NCBI GenBank assembly: GCA_947044365.1
Contig: OX345636.1
Coordinates: 50,152,746-50,216,745, forward strand
Source of the DNA: Petrosia ficiformis
Taxonomy: Eukaryota > Porifera > Demospongiae > Haplosclerida > Petrosiidae
Direction: 5' to 3'
Length of the DNA: 64,000 nucleotides
Shown: one piece after another, positions 48,340 through 58,890 of the stretch
Numbering within the stretch: position 1 is the stretch's first letter
Layout of the letters: every line of letters begins with the position of its first letter
The notes under the pieces: generated by a model
Database searches by the model: none
What the model saw: the letters and a program-made list of their open reading frames with translations, nothing else
What the model was told of the DNA's origin: nothing
Program-made: the position numbers and the translations under genes

Positions 48340-48840
48340 TGTACATACATGTAGCTCAGTATAATATGTTACTGTACTATAGTACATGTACTTGAGCTTG
48401 TACCTGGTACATGTACATGTATGTTTACTGTAATCAGTACTTTAGTATACTCTGAGACAGTATTATCAACAATAGTGTACATGTATTAGACATGTATATG
48501 TATTATACATGTACATGCACATGTATTATAAATATACATGTACATGTACATGTACATGCATAACTAAATGTACATGTACATGTACTCTGAGACAGTATTA
48601 TCAACAATATAGTACTACTGTTTTCATTTAGTGATTTACATGTGTGTGTACATGTATATGTATTAGAAATGTATATGTATTATACATGTACATGTACATG
48701 TATTATAGATGTACATGTACATATACATGCATAACTACTACATGTACATGTACATGTAGACAGTATTATCAACAATATATTACTACTGTTTCCATTTAGT
48801 GAGTTACATGTGTATGTACATGTACATGTAGTTTAATGCA
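48340..48840. repeat. TACATGTA-rich array
   Basis: Dense TACATGTACATGTA palindromes and a roughly 100-130-bp higher-order repeat (GAGACAGTATTATCAACAATA recurring at about 48,450, 48,588 and 48,755) fill an intron of the myosin remnant. Confidence 0.75.
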
Positions 48841-49017
48841 ACTAGAACAAACTACATGTAGTACTCGTTATAAACCACTAATAGAGTTTTGGAGGCTTTC
48901 TATGGATCAAGGTAAGAGCAACATTGATAAAACACATGCAAACCTTCAAATATTCGTTCATTTTTGCTGACAAAGTTTTGAATGCTGTTTTCTAACCCTA
49001 GTACATGTATATGTGCA

Positions 49018-49210
49018 TCAGTGTTTTGATAAGCTTATATGTACATCATTGGCCCAAAGAGCTTCTTATTTGGTACTGGACAGTTCTCTCTTGGGCCAGT
49101 GGTGCAGTTACATGTAATTATGATTATATTGTCACTAACAGCATTAATTCATTTGTTTGATGTGTTCCCAATGGCGCACACATTAACCATTTGGCTCATT
49201 CTTCAAAAAC
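49018..49210 (+). repeat. Interspersed repeat R3, second copy
   Basis: It matches the 38.4-kb copy from GTTTTGATAAGCTTATATG to CCCAATGGCGCACACA with small indels and extra TACATGTA text. Confidence 0.7.
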
Positions 49211-49449
49211 TCTAATGTACATATTTATATGTACATGTATGTAGTCATATACACGTACAAGTATTATAAGTTGTTTATTGTTGTATTACCCTGTTAGAAT
49301 CGCCTTGATTGACAAAATGATAAGCTTTAGGATCTTTACGAAGTCCCAGACCAGATAATTGAGTTTCTGAGGCACCCATTAGAAGTTGATAAAATATATG
49401 GAAATTCCTTTCACCAAACTGTTGTTTAACCACTCGAGACTCAAACATC

Positions 49450-50279
49450 CAAATAATGACCTCCTAATGAAATTACTAATTGAGACTCATACCCAACGTA
49501 GGATTGACATTGAGGCTTCCGAGAAGAGAACTGTGGAGCTACTGGAACAGTACCCTTTCTTTTCATCGGCTATACATGTGAGTATAAAGAGGCAAAAATA
49601 GATGAATATATATCATAATTATGATTTAGGATGTGTATGTTTTAATAGCAATACATATAATACTATAATAATTATTATACTTGTTGTACACATACATGCA
49701 GGTTGTATCGGAATTCAAATTAATACTGGGAGAAGACATTGAGACGAAGTTTGAAGAATCCTGGGAGAAATACTATCCTATAATCAATACCTGTAGAGGA
49801 AACTGTGAATCTCAATCGGAATGCAATGCACTTCAAGTTATCAACAAAAAATTAAGACCTAATGGACCTGCATCAAAGGCACAAGGGGCTTTCTCTTTCT
49901 ACAAGGTTATCTATAATAATCTATAATTAGCTATAAATAGTATTTATAAATTACTGTTAACTATTTCTCTTCTTTAGCCGTTTTAAACGTTTGCAGAACC
50001 AAGATTAGCCATCTTTACTGAAAATCCCACAGAATGTACCCACTCACAAGGACTTATAATTGCAGAACAGACAGTCCTCTTAAAAATAGACGACTTCACA
50101 GTTTCAAAAGGAATCTTCTATCTCATCGCACTGTACTATGTATATTTTATTAACTATCCCAGCTCCTGTACAGCATATGGGTTCCTTCTATTCATTCAGG
50201 AGGTACTACTAGGGGTATGTGAAAGCAATCTTAAAAAGTCCACTAAATACTCTGCTTTTATTGACTCTGTATATGCTTA
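49450..50279 (+). pseudogene. SAMD3-like protein C-terminal fragment
   Basis: Three plus-strand exon-like pieces are visible. The first runs from about 49,450 to 49,577 (RRIDIEASEKRTVELLEQYP, then SSAIH and a GTGAGT donor). The second is 49,702-49,905 (SEFKLILGEDIE, KYYPII, KAQGAFSFYK). The third is about 49,996-50,279 (EPRLAIFTENPTECTHSQGL, then INYPSSCTAYGFLLFIQEVL). This order matches a family of invertebrate proteins and the region after the SAM domain of vertebrate SAMD3, whose role is unknown. The N-terminal SAM part is absent. The third piece joins out of phase with the second (a stop or phase-1 shift at the acceptor), so it is probably dead. Its start lies immediately beside the first myosin exon on the opposite strand. 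Confidence 0.5.
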
Positions 50280-51296
50280 GATGTATTATAGTAGATTTAT
50301 CTTATCATTTTTAAGTCTTTAAGTAACATGTATATATATTAAAATCTTTAAAATTAATGTTTAAGTTATAATCATCTTTAAAATTGATCATTATTGTAAA
50401 CAATTATTATTGTTGATTGTTTTTTGAAGTTCAGAATATAATAGCACACTGGGACTAAACAACACACTTACAATGTGGCACAGGGTATATTTTAGCACAT
50501 TCCATCAAATAGCACATGTGCAGCTGTGCTAAAACTGGAGACATCTGTTAAGCACTCTTTAAGTGTGTTAAAATAGCACATTAGATTTTTCTGTGTATAA
50601 ATGAAACACAGTACACAATGTAACACACATGTACAGTACATATAGATTATAGAATAATATGAATATATAATTTATGTTACAGTTATTGAATGGACAAATA
50701 GTCTTTAGGTGAAATATAATCTTTAGCTCAATGGAAGCATATCAAATTATTATATTAATTTTATATTTCAGTAGAATAAACCGCATGGAATCACAAAACA
50801 TCAAACTACAAGTTAGACATACAGTACCTGACTTTATTAAGTTTACATACTCTTTAATAATGTGATAGTCAACTGTACTTCTAAGTAGTACTATAGTACT
50901 ACTTTGTACTGTAAATTCTGTAATCATAGAAATGTGTGAATTCCCTTTACATTTGTATGTAATAGCATAGTACTAAGGTGTAATACTGTGCAGTACATTT
51001 GAAGTACAGTGTACTTCACTCACAAAGTGCACTATAGTCAATGGAAGGGAGTACAGTGATAGTGCATGTGTATGTAAATTTAATAATGTCGGGTATTGTA
51101 CATTCAAAGTACAGTGTACTTCACTCACAATGTAAACTAGTCCATGAAAGTACAGTGATAGTTTGTAAACTTAATAATGTCAGATACTGTGTACATGTAT
51201 ATGAGCTTGTAAAATGAGAAGCTGAAGACGAATGGGACTGGAATCCCACCATCCCCCCTGCCCTTGTGTATACAGAAATGTATTATTAATTTATTA

Positions 51297-51335
<39 letters not shown>

Positions 51336-52920
51336 ATGTAGGTTATATTGGTGATTCTCTGTAGACGAGTAGATCCATTAATAGCACACATACAGCTGTA
51401 CATGTACAGTACACACAACATACATTTACGGTATAGGTGTTTGTACTAGCACAGGTAACCCAGTCACTGAATTTACTAATGTAAACAATGGTTGAATCAG
51501 AATCACATTGTTACTGATTAACATACGAAATTTCTAAGTTTGTACACCCCCATTTTGCATAAATATGGCTATTACTTGTAAACCATTCGTTGGTTTTAAT
51601 TAAATAGCTTGTATTATGATAAATATGAGAAAACTGTGTAAATATTCACTTATTGTACAATTGGCTGTGACAAAATAAACAAAACAAATAGAAATGTCAA
51701 GTGATATGATTCACATTTTAATATTAGGTATAATTATAATGCAAGAAGTACCTCTTACCTACGGGCCTCAGGTTATATACATATTATATGACTTTTGACA
51801 TAAATAGGTTTGTGATACATGCCCTGTAGTTTATGGATGTAAACAATATTTATAGTATGGCCAAAAAGCTTCAGGAAATATAATTATTAGTTAATAAAAT
51901 AACATCATGCCCACTTGTCCATTATCAGGCTTTGTTTACAAATGCCTGATATTGGCTAAGGAAATGAATATTTCAATCCAAAAACCACTATTCATTGGTA
52001 CCGATTGATTGCTTTAACCATGGTTATGTGAGTGCTTAATGGTGCTTTTATATAAAGTATTAATAATGGGAGCCAAAATTACTTCTAATGAAAAATACAA
52101 TTACCACTTTCCATTATAAACATGTTTATTACAGATTGTTGTCCATTAGCAACATAATAATTGTCCATTATAAACATGATATGTGTAAGGTGGATGTAAA
52201 ACATAAAACTGAACAGTTTTTTAAAGTAATTTGAAAGTAATCAAAAAATAATCGAATACTTGATGAATGTAATCATTAATCGTAATCATTTTAAAATATT
52301 TGGTATCGCCCATCACTAGCTAACGGCACAATAATAGTTGACTGTTGTAAAATGTTAAATTCAGGGACATGAAGTGGTCATGTCCCTCTCAAAAAATTTG
52401 TCATCAAATTCTCTCAGAATGCACAAAACAATTAGTGGACAGGTTGGCAGGGCCTTTATACTCTAAGGGGGTGTAAGGTTATTGTGGGTTTGCTTCTCAA
52501 GTACAGCATCCTTTATGAATGTAATTAAGTGTAGCATGCTACAAAAATAGCCCAGTGAATAACAATGGAATGGTAACAGGGCACAACTGCTATAATTAGG
52601 GCAAAGCAAAACAGACCCTTCCTCCTACAAAATTTTGTGCATAGGTGGAGTTATACATTATTGAGTGACTTTGGGTTCTAAACCACTCCTTCCAATATAA
52701 CAACACAAATGAATTAAGATTGTGACAAAATTTGCTGACATAACAGAAACCTAATACAAAAACTACTGGTTGGGTATATGTATGTATGCTATTTTTAGTG
52801 CATAAAACAAACTCACTTGTGTACTTTAGTTTTTATGTAATACCATTTGTTAATTAATTGTTATTATTAATTTTTATAATATCAATGTTTATTTTTTTAG
52901 GTGATCAGTTTCATTTCAAT
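50280..52920. other. AT-rich non-coding DNA
   Basis: I searched the minus strand for upstream myosin exons (P-loop, switch I) and found none. The stretch contains a tandem duplication at 50,990-51,190, a (TTA)n run at 51,296-51,332, and short ACTTTCCATTATAAACATG-type repeats near 52,085-52,175. Confidence 0.45.
50990..51190 (+). repeat. About 110-bp tandem duplication
   Basis: AAGTACAGTGTACTTCACTC, AGTACAGTGATAGT and TTAATAATGTC occur twice in the same order, about 115 bases apart. Confidence 0.75.
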
Positions 52921-52923
52921 GTA

Positions 52924-54690
52924 TAGTGAAACCTCCCTTAGTGGACACCTCTCTAAGGTGGACACTTTCTTGCAGTCCCAAACGCACTTCCATAGACGCC
53001 CATACATTGGAAACCTCTGAAATACGGACACCTCACTATTCCGTATACCGGACACGCATCACGCCCCCATTAAATAGTATAACATACGAAAACTACTCTT
53101 TATTGCGGACAGTATATAATTTATTTTATTATTATTATTAATTAATTTTATATTATTATTGTTAAACTATCTTCACTGTATCCTATCTTCAAGTCTAACA
53201 ACCAGAGCTTTTAGTCTATCTACGTAAACCTTTGGACCATACAGGCGATTGGTACAAGGGACTTCCAAGCCATATCCAGCTCCTCTGTTTATTCTTTCAC
53301 CAGTGACGTTTACAGTGCCTTTATTGAAGTCCCTCGTTAAGAAGGGAGAAATCAGTGGAGCAAGATTGTATGGAATATGTCCAACAAGTGTATTGTCCTC
53401 GGTTGTAACAGCAACAGCACACTTATCACAGCAATTGTCAGGCTCTCTCGGCAATTTAAATATTTGCCCACTTCTCACTGAATGCCAATGTTCTTTGTAG
53501 GCATGAACTCCTCTTATGAATGACCTAATCTCATAGGATTCTAACTGAACAGGTGGTTGGCTGGCCATCACGGTTGATTGTAGTTGTAGAATTGCTCCTT
53601 AGCACCTGCAATACACAAAAAAAATGGCTCACAATCAAGTAACAAAACGCAATGAACTACCACTTGAGAAAAAGTATGAAGTAATAAAAATGGCTAGGAA
53701 GAATCCAAAAATGGGAACTAAAAAGTTGGCTGAGCACTTCAAGTGTGGAAAAACCCAGGTAAGATTATCTTTTTTACTGTGTAAATCAGTGACTTGATTA
53801 CACTCTACATTTAGGTATCTAACATTCTTAAGAATCAAAGCACAGTTGTGGAAAAATATGAAAGTAATGCCTCTACCCAGATGCAACGTTCTTTAAAGAG
53901 GAGCCGTACCTCACAGTTTTCAGACATCAATGATATACTGTACAGGTGGTACCTCTTGGCAGTGAGCAAAAATATTTATCCTGATGGCTCCCAGCTTTGT
54001 AGTCAAGCTAAAATGATTGGTCAATCCTTGGGAATAAGTGAATTTAAGGCTTCAAATGGATGGTTGGAAAAGTGGAAACTAAGACATAACATTAGAAAGG
54101 AGACTGTTTGTGGTGAGTCTGCAGAAGTAAGAGGTGATACAGTACAGTCGTGGAAAGAGCGTATAACAGAGATCATTGAAGGATACAGTGCTGAGAATAT
54201 CTGGAACATTGATGAAACAGGTTGTTTCTGGCGAGCATTACCTGAAAAAGGCTTGGGACAGAGAGGAAAGTCATGTAAAGATGGAAAAAAAAGCAAGCAA
54301 AGATTGACCATAGCATTTTTTGTTAATGCTGCTGGAAGTAAGGAGGGGATGAAACCAATTGTTATCTGGAAATCACAAAATCCTCAATGTTTCAAAGGAA
54401 TAAATCATAGCCAATTGCCAATAAAATACTACAGCCAAACAAAGTCGTGGATGACGGCGGAATTACTGTATGATATTCTTCATCAATTGAATAGGAAACT
54501 GCAGGTTTCTGATCGCTTCATTCTTTTACTTATGGACAATGCAGGATGTCATCCTCCAGACATTTCTGGTAAATATAGTAACATAAAAGTTGTATTTCTC
54601 CCTCCCAATACAACTTCAGTTCTTCAGCCTCTTGATTTAGGTATTATAAAATCATTCAAGGTCTATTATCGCAAACTTTGTATAATATAC
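52924..54690 (+). mobile_element. Tigger/pogo-like DNA transposon, 3' truncated, carrying a HIRAN gene
   Basis: A terminal sequence TAGTGAAACCTCCCTTAGTG with repeated GTGGACAC motifs follows a TA at 52,922-52,923, typical of Tigger tips with TA targets. Inside lie a minus-strand HIRAN-domain gene and, divergently, a two-exon Tigger transposase. The transposase is cut at about 54,685 by a different dispersed repeat, and no right tip was found downstream. The tip-HIRAN-transposase order, with only 55 bp between the two divergent starts, suggests both genes belong to the transposon. Confidence 0.75.
53173..53568 (-). CDS. HIRAN-domain protein encoded within the Tigger element
   Basis: This is an intact single-exon frame of 131 codons from ATG 53,568 (MASQPPVQLESYEIRSFIRG). 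The body matches the HIRAN fold: SFIRGVHAYKEHW, LPREPDNCCDKCAVAV, VGHIPYNLAP, then INRGAGYGLEVPC. In HLTF and related proteins HIRAN recognises 3' single-stranded DNA ends. Stand-alone HIRAN-like proteins with the NRGAGYGLE wording are numerous in cnidarians. It fills nearly the whole protein, with no other domain, signal or membrane segment. It lies 55 bp from the divergently oriented transposase, inside the 5' tip, so it is probably transposon cargo or an accessory factor acting on element ends. It could instead be a host gene next to an insertion, but its position inside the tip argues against that. Confidence 0.7.
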   Translation of the reverse strand: MASQPPVQLESYEIRSFIRGVHAYKEHWHSVRSGQIFKLPREPDNCCDKCAVAVTTEDNTLVGHIPYNLAPLISPFLTRDFNKGTVNVTGERINRGAGYGLEVPCTNRLYGPKVYVDRLKALVVRLEDRIQ

Positions 54691-54702
54691 TACATTAATT
54701 AG
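53624..54702 (+). pseudogene. Tigger/pogo transposase, C-terminus lost
   Basis: Exon 1 (53,624-53,758, 45 codons) starts MAHNQVTKRNELPLEKKYEV and carries the first helix-turn-helix. A 56-bp GT-AG intron leads to exon 2 (from 53,815). Exon 2 completes the HTH, adds a CENP-B-type HTH ([24 protein letters not shown]) and the DDE core: [10 protein letters not shown] (first Asp), [10 protein letters not shown] (second Asp) and [20 protein letters not shown] (third Asp region). The enzyme cuts and rejoins the element ends. The core is open and well preserved, but just after [10 protein letters not shown] the frame runs into an unrelated repeat and stops at 54,702. The protein is about 340 residues, short of the usual 450 or more. 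All three catalytic positions appear present. Confidence 0.8.
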
Positions 54703-54860
54703 TGTTTATTGTAAAACTGTGAAAATACAATTAGATTGCTTAGTGGCTAGCATCCACAGGCATGGGATATATCACCAGCAGTACATCAATGGTTACCATG
54801 GCTATCGATTAATAAACATGCTGTCGATCAGGTCAGATCTCCATTTTGGACTATACAAAA
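54690..54860 (+). repeat. Partial copy of the zinc-ribbon repeat block
   Basis: From TACTACATTAATTAGTGTTT to ATCTCCATTTTGGACTATAC this matches 55,280-55,420 and the reverse complement of about 36,140-36,300. It ends just before the ATG of the zinc-ribbon frame. It marks the breakpoint that truncates the Tigger transposase. Confidence 0.7.
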
Positions 54861-54880
54861 ACTATATTTTAAAATTGGAC

Positions 54881-54979
54881 TATATGCATTATATAAACCT
54901 GCCAACTCGAATGATATCACCCTCGGGCTACGCCCTCAGGTGATATCTTACCTCGTGGCAGGTTTATATAACGCATATA
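54881..54979. repeat. Palindrome with ACCCTCGGG centre, second copy
   Basis: The arms TATATGCATTATATAAACCTGCCA and inverse enclose GATATCACCCTCGGGCTACG...CCCTCAGGTGATATC. It is the same family as 32,951-33,038. Confidence 0.75.
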
Positions 54980-55029
54980 GACCTCTGAAACATGATATAT
55001 AGAGCACATATATATATATTTATATATAA

Positions 55030-55740
55030 TTATATATATATAGAATTATGCATCAAATCACTTAGTCTAGCATAGCCAGACCCTTGCGATAAAGATTGTG
55101 TTATTCACACTAACCTAGGACATGATTGGACTTCCATTTTTTTTCTCTCACATCTCATAATTATGTATTATTATTATGGCATATAACCCTATGTATAACA
55201 CCTGCAAGATAATTGGTCAAGGGCGTTATATTGTTTATACCATGGTAACACAAAAATATGCAATTAAATCACACATCAGTGTACTACATTAATTAGTGTT
55301 TATTGTAAAACTGTGAAAATACAGATTAGTGGCTAGCATCCCTGTCTACAGGCATGGGATATATCACCAGCAGTACAATCAATGCTGTCGATCAGGTCAG
55401 ATCTCCATTTTGGACTATGCAAAATGCCTCTTTACCACTGTTATCTTTGCACGAAATACTATCAAGAGGAAAATCAAGGTTTGTTTGACAGTCAAATGAG
55501 TGTGGAGTATGCTGAGATACTCATGGATAGTGATAATAAATGTGCAGAAGAACTGCAATTAGAGACAGACAACCAACAGAACGCTGAAATTGAAGTTGAG
55601 AAAGCAAAAAGATTGAAATAAAAAGGAATAGCCTTATCAGAGAAACTGAAATTGCGAAGGCTAGAATACTAAAGCAATCTGTAGAGAAAGAGATGCAAAC
55701 TGACAAAATTGAAGTCAGTAGACAATTATACACATGTAGT
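55030..55740 (+). pseudogene. Dispersed block with truncated zinc-ribbon/coiled-coil gene
   Basis: After a non-coding leader shared with 36,160-36,530, an ATG at 55,424 starts MPLYHCYLCTKYYQEENQGL. This has the same CxxC start and spacing as the intact gene at 33.7-35.1 kb. The frame closes after 65 codons (EIEVEKAKRLK, then stop) and degenerate coiled-coil codons continue to about 55,740. It lacks the second CxxC pair and the long coil. Duplicated non-coding flanks and neighbouring TA runs and palindromes suggest mobilisation as part of a repeat. Confidence 0.6.
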
Positions 55741-55954
55741 TATAATACTTATTTGTACTGAATAAAAATCACTTTATATACACATATATTATAAGGTTTC
55801 CTATGATGTCATAGTTACCACAATATAGCAAGTCTTCTCAATGTGTATCAGCAATACTAGACACACACTCCTTGATAACAGCACTCAGTTTCACATCGGG
55901 GTGCTATCTTGGGGATCGGGTCTGATACTGCCAATAAACACATCAAAGCCATGC

Positions 55955-55985
<31 letters not shown>

Positions 55986-55990
55986 TATAT

Positions 55991-56128
55991 AGTACACTTA
56001 CAGTTCTTATATACAAAATATAGACCCGAGGTTTAGTGTCTGAGGATGTGATATAGCCCGAGCTTGCGAGGGCTATATCACATCAACCAAGGGTTTATAT
56101 TGTGGTATATAAGAACTGTAAGTGTACT
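55991..56128. repeat. Long palindrome, AGTACACTTACAG arms
   Basis: The arms AGTACACTTACAGTTCTTAT and their exact inverse at 56,109-56,128 enclose a second stem (GATGTGATATAGCCC/GGGCTATATCACATC) and a GC-rich loop. It is related to the 42,651-42,740 hairpin by the inner stem. Confidence 0.8.
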
Positions 56129-56224
56129 ATATACAATATATAGTATGCTGGTGGATTAAAGATTCACAGGTCTATATACAAAATATAAGACCTAACCACA
56201 TCAAATGGTTGCCATGGTAGCATA

Positions 56225-56345
56225 CTATATATATACAGTAGTATGATTATGACATCATCCCTTTGATGTGGTGAGTCCTATATATTGTATATAGACCTTC
56301 CATGTGCACACTATGCAGAAGATGTCACCATCATACAAATATATT
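56225..56345 (-). repeat. Repeat R4, inverted copy
   Basis: It is the reverse complement of 41,998-42,120 with minor changes, again beside CTCGGG-type hairpins. Confidence 0.65.
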
Positions 56346-56399
56346 GTATATAATATGCCAATACATGTAGGTCCTATATAGTGAATATAGGACCCTTGT

Positions 56400-57050
56400 T
56401 TTATGTACTATAAATGCGACTGGAAAAGTACTAGAATCGTTGTGATAGTTCAACAAACAAAAAAATGATTTGTCTGGAAAATAATAATAATAATAATAAT
56501 AATAATATGATGATGAAGATTTTGCCAGTTTTGCCACTCGCCGGTTCTCTAACTTAACAACAATCTTTGGCCATCTAAACCGTGTTGGCAGTCATAAAAA
56601 CACTAGATATGAATAGGTATGTGTGTATTAAAACTTATCTGTATATATTACCAGAGATTTCAGCTCATCACTTGCAATTAAAATGTATGGGTGGCCATTT
56701 TTTTCGGTGCCATCCTTAAACAGAAAGTACTACCGTACTCTCTGATAATATATTATATATTATATATAATGTAATTATATTATAATAATAATTATTATTA
56801 TAATTATAATATAGTTACACTGTTATAATTATAGTTATAATCAGCAGCGCATAACAATTGATACACTTCCAATCTGTTAGTAAGTTAGGAAATTGACTAA
56901 ATTTAGTAATTCATAATTAGATTTTGACAAAGGTGCAAAACAAACTGACAGTTCATATAACAATACTAAGCTGATGCTGCATAATTATTAATATAGTTAA
57001 AATTAAGAATTCACGCTCAGTGTCAATGTATACTTCTTCCTTTGGCATCT
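56400..57050. other. AT-rich non-coding DNA
   Basis: Only short microsatellites are visible: (AAT)n near 56,480-56,512 and AT/ATTA runs near 56,745-56,810. Confidence 0.4.
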
Positions 57051-57965
57051 TTTAGAATACCACCATCCCTCCCCCATCCTCACCAATTCTCAGAATGATG
57101 CAACTCCCTTAAATACATAGATACTCACATAAGTGACATAAGAATATAATTATTATAATACATTTAAATCCTGTAGAAAGCAATTATATGGACGGCCCTG
57201 TGGGCCATAAAAAATTATCCCTATAATCCATTACAAAGCTCAATTACAAATTCTATTACGCCCACACCCATTAATTGACCAAGCCTCCCAGAATGATGCA
57301 ATTTCTTTAACTATGTATACAACGTATGTGTATGTGATATATATATATATATATACATTAAATCCTGTAAAAAGCAATGATAGGGATGGCCCTGTGAGCC
57401 ATAAAGATTGTTCCAGATTTTTTCCATGAGTATTATTGTGTCTATTGCTACAGTTGATATGTGGAAGTCATATTTAATTTTAATGCTAAGGTATCATCCC
57501 AATCCTGTTCCTGTGCTCTTTCGGTTTTGATATGTATCCCTACATTCTTTACATACTACATACTACATTTTAAAAAATGTTTTATATATACATGTATATA
57601 CATGTATATACATGTATATACATGTATATACATACAAACAGTTACATTTTCGAATTCTTTATTGCAATGGAGATTAGATTATAGTTTCGTGCATGCGTGA
57701 CATTTCCACATTTCCACATTTTTACTTGTAATGGAAAGTCAACAAGAGTCATCAGACTATTATCTTGGGGCCTCCCAAATACAGGCAGGCCAGTGAGACT
57801 AAGCACAAGCATGAATAATATAACATGTGGACTGCAGTAAATAAAAAGTTCTTGTCATGTGACACTCACAAAAGCATCATATCCCTGCAAAAGCTCTGTA
57901 ACGCTTCTTCCTAGTTTGGCCTGAGTTCCTTAAGTTTCAAAGGTTTCATTGAGCCCAACGTAACT
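57050..57965 (-). repeat. Interspersed repeat R1, inverted copy (empty MITE site)
   Basis: It matches 10,795-12,130 in reverse complement, with a local rearrangement: the 57,740-57,840 block is in direct orientation. Near 57,932 it has one TTAA where the 10.8-kb copy carries the 598-bp piggyBac-like insertion. Confidence 0.7.
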
Positions 57966-58490
57966 CAGTTTTAGGAATAGGGATGTGGTCAATTACCTTC
58001 ATTAGCATTACCTAAAGAAATATCCAATTAATTACAATTACCATTAGCTGAGCTTTTCCCAATTTCAATTACAATTATAATTACTGTTAGACATATAATA
58101 TTTACTATTACCATTACTTCATGCTGCCCTCAAATTAAATTTAACAATTTTTAAAAATCAAGGACAGGTTGACTTTTAGAAAAAAAAGGTTTTAGGCAGT
58201 AAACGACAATGATGTAATTAGTGAATTAGTGAGTGATGAATAATACATAGCTTCTAAAGTTGATGATAATATAAATCACATGTAATTATAGTACAAAACT
58301 GTTAAATTCAATTACCATTACCATTACCATTACTACATAATTGCTTTCTTCAATTACCATTACTATCTCCTAAAAATAGTAATCATTGGGTAATTAAGTA
58401 CATTACAATTACCATTACCACATCCCTGATATAAATAGATAGATAGATAAATAGATACATGTAGATAGATAGATAGATAGATAGATATCA
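57965..58490. other. ATTACC-type simple repeats and (GATA)n
   Basis: CAATTACCATTACCATTA-type words are scattered over 57,990-58,420, followed by a GATA array at 58,434-58,489. No gene is visible. Confidence 0.5.
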
Positions 58491-58626
58491 GTGTTTTTGA
58501 TAAGCTAATATGGCACACCATTGGCCCAAAGAGCTTTTTATTTGGTACTGCACAATTCTCTCTATGGACCAGATAGTGCAGTTAACTATGATTATGTTGT
58601 CACTAAGAGCACTAACTCTTTGTTAA
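58491..58626 (+). repeat. Interspersed repeat R3, split by the Kolobok-like element
   Basis: This is the left two thirds of R3, matching 38,440-38,579 up to ACTCTTTGTTAA. The continuation seen at 38 kb (TTGGGTCAAAATG) is replaced by the transposon tip and should resume beyond the right edge of the window. Confidence 0.8.
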
Positions 58627-58831
58627 AGGGTAACTGCAACCAAAAAAAAATTTTCTTTTTTTTTGCAGCAAATGATAGTATTGATTATGAAAACAATGTG
58701 TATCAAAAATGAAATGATATTTTAAATCCCAACAGGGAATAATAAGCTCCACAAAAACTGCACTTTGTAAGGTTGCAACAGTTTAATTTTCTTATCTCAC
58801 CCACGCTTCCTGTTTAATGCAAGCGCTTCCT

Positions 58832-58837
58832 TATAAA
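58832..58837 (+). promoter_or_regulatory. TATA box of the left-arm ballast gene
   Basis: TATAAA lies 54 bp upstream of the ATG within a locally GC-richer stretch. A CRE-like TGACATCA follows at about 58,863. Position and sequence fit a core promoter; transcription is not shown. Confidence 0.5.
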
Positions 58838-58890
58838 GAGGAAATAGGGCGCGGTTTGTACGTGACATCACAGAAGGGAGTCATACGGAT

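Larger units (their letters stand above)
45377..49439 (-). pseudogene. Class I myosin motor domain, partial, with in-frame stop
   Basis: Seven minus-strand exons have good borders and matching phases: 49,439-49,290 (QQFGERNFHIFYQLL), 48,271-48,152 ([19 protein letters not shown]), 47,782-47,564 (QAYYGRNAFAK), 47,058-46,816 ([20 protein letters not shown]), 46,234-46,177 (GVIALLDEACF), 45,627-45,568 (AHDHYSSRQ) and 45,447-45,377 ([11 protein letters not shown]). The wording, especially HYAGDVV, is closest to myosin-Id/Ig, actin-based membrane-linked motors. Defects: within the fourth exon the second Gln of the conserved EKLQQLFIEL block reads TAA (46,878-46,876). A short exon between 46,816 and 46,234 (YFNN region) is missing, as its phase gap shows. 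The P-loop and switch I exons are not found upstream, nor the converter, IQ and tail exons downstream. It is probably a pseudogene or truncated duplicate; the stop could also be a sequencing error. Confidence 0.8.
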
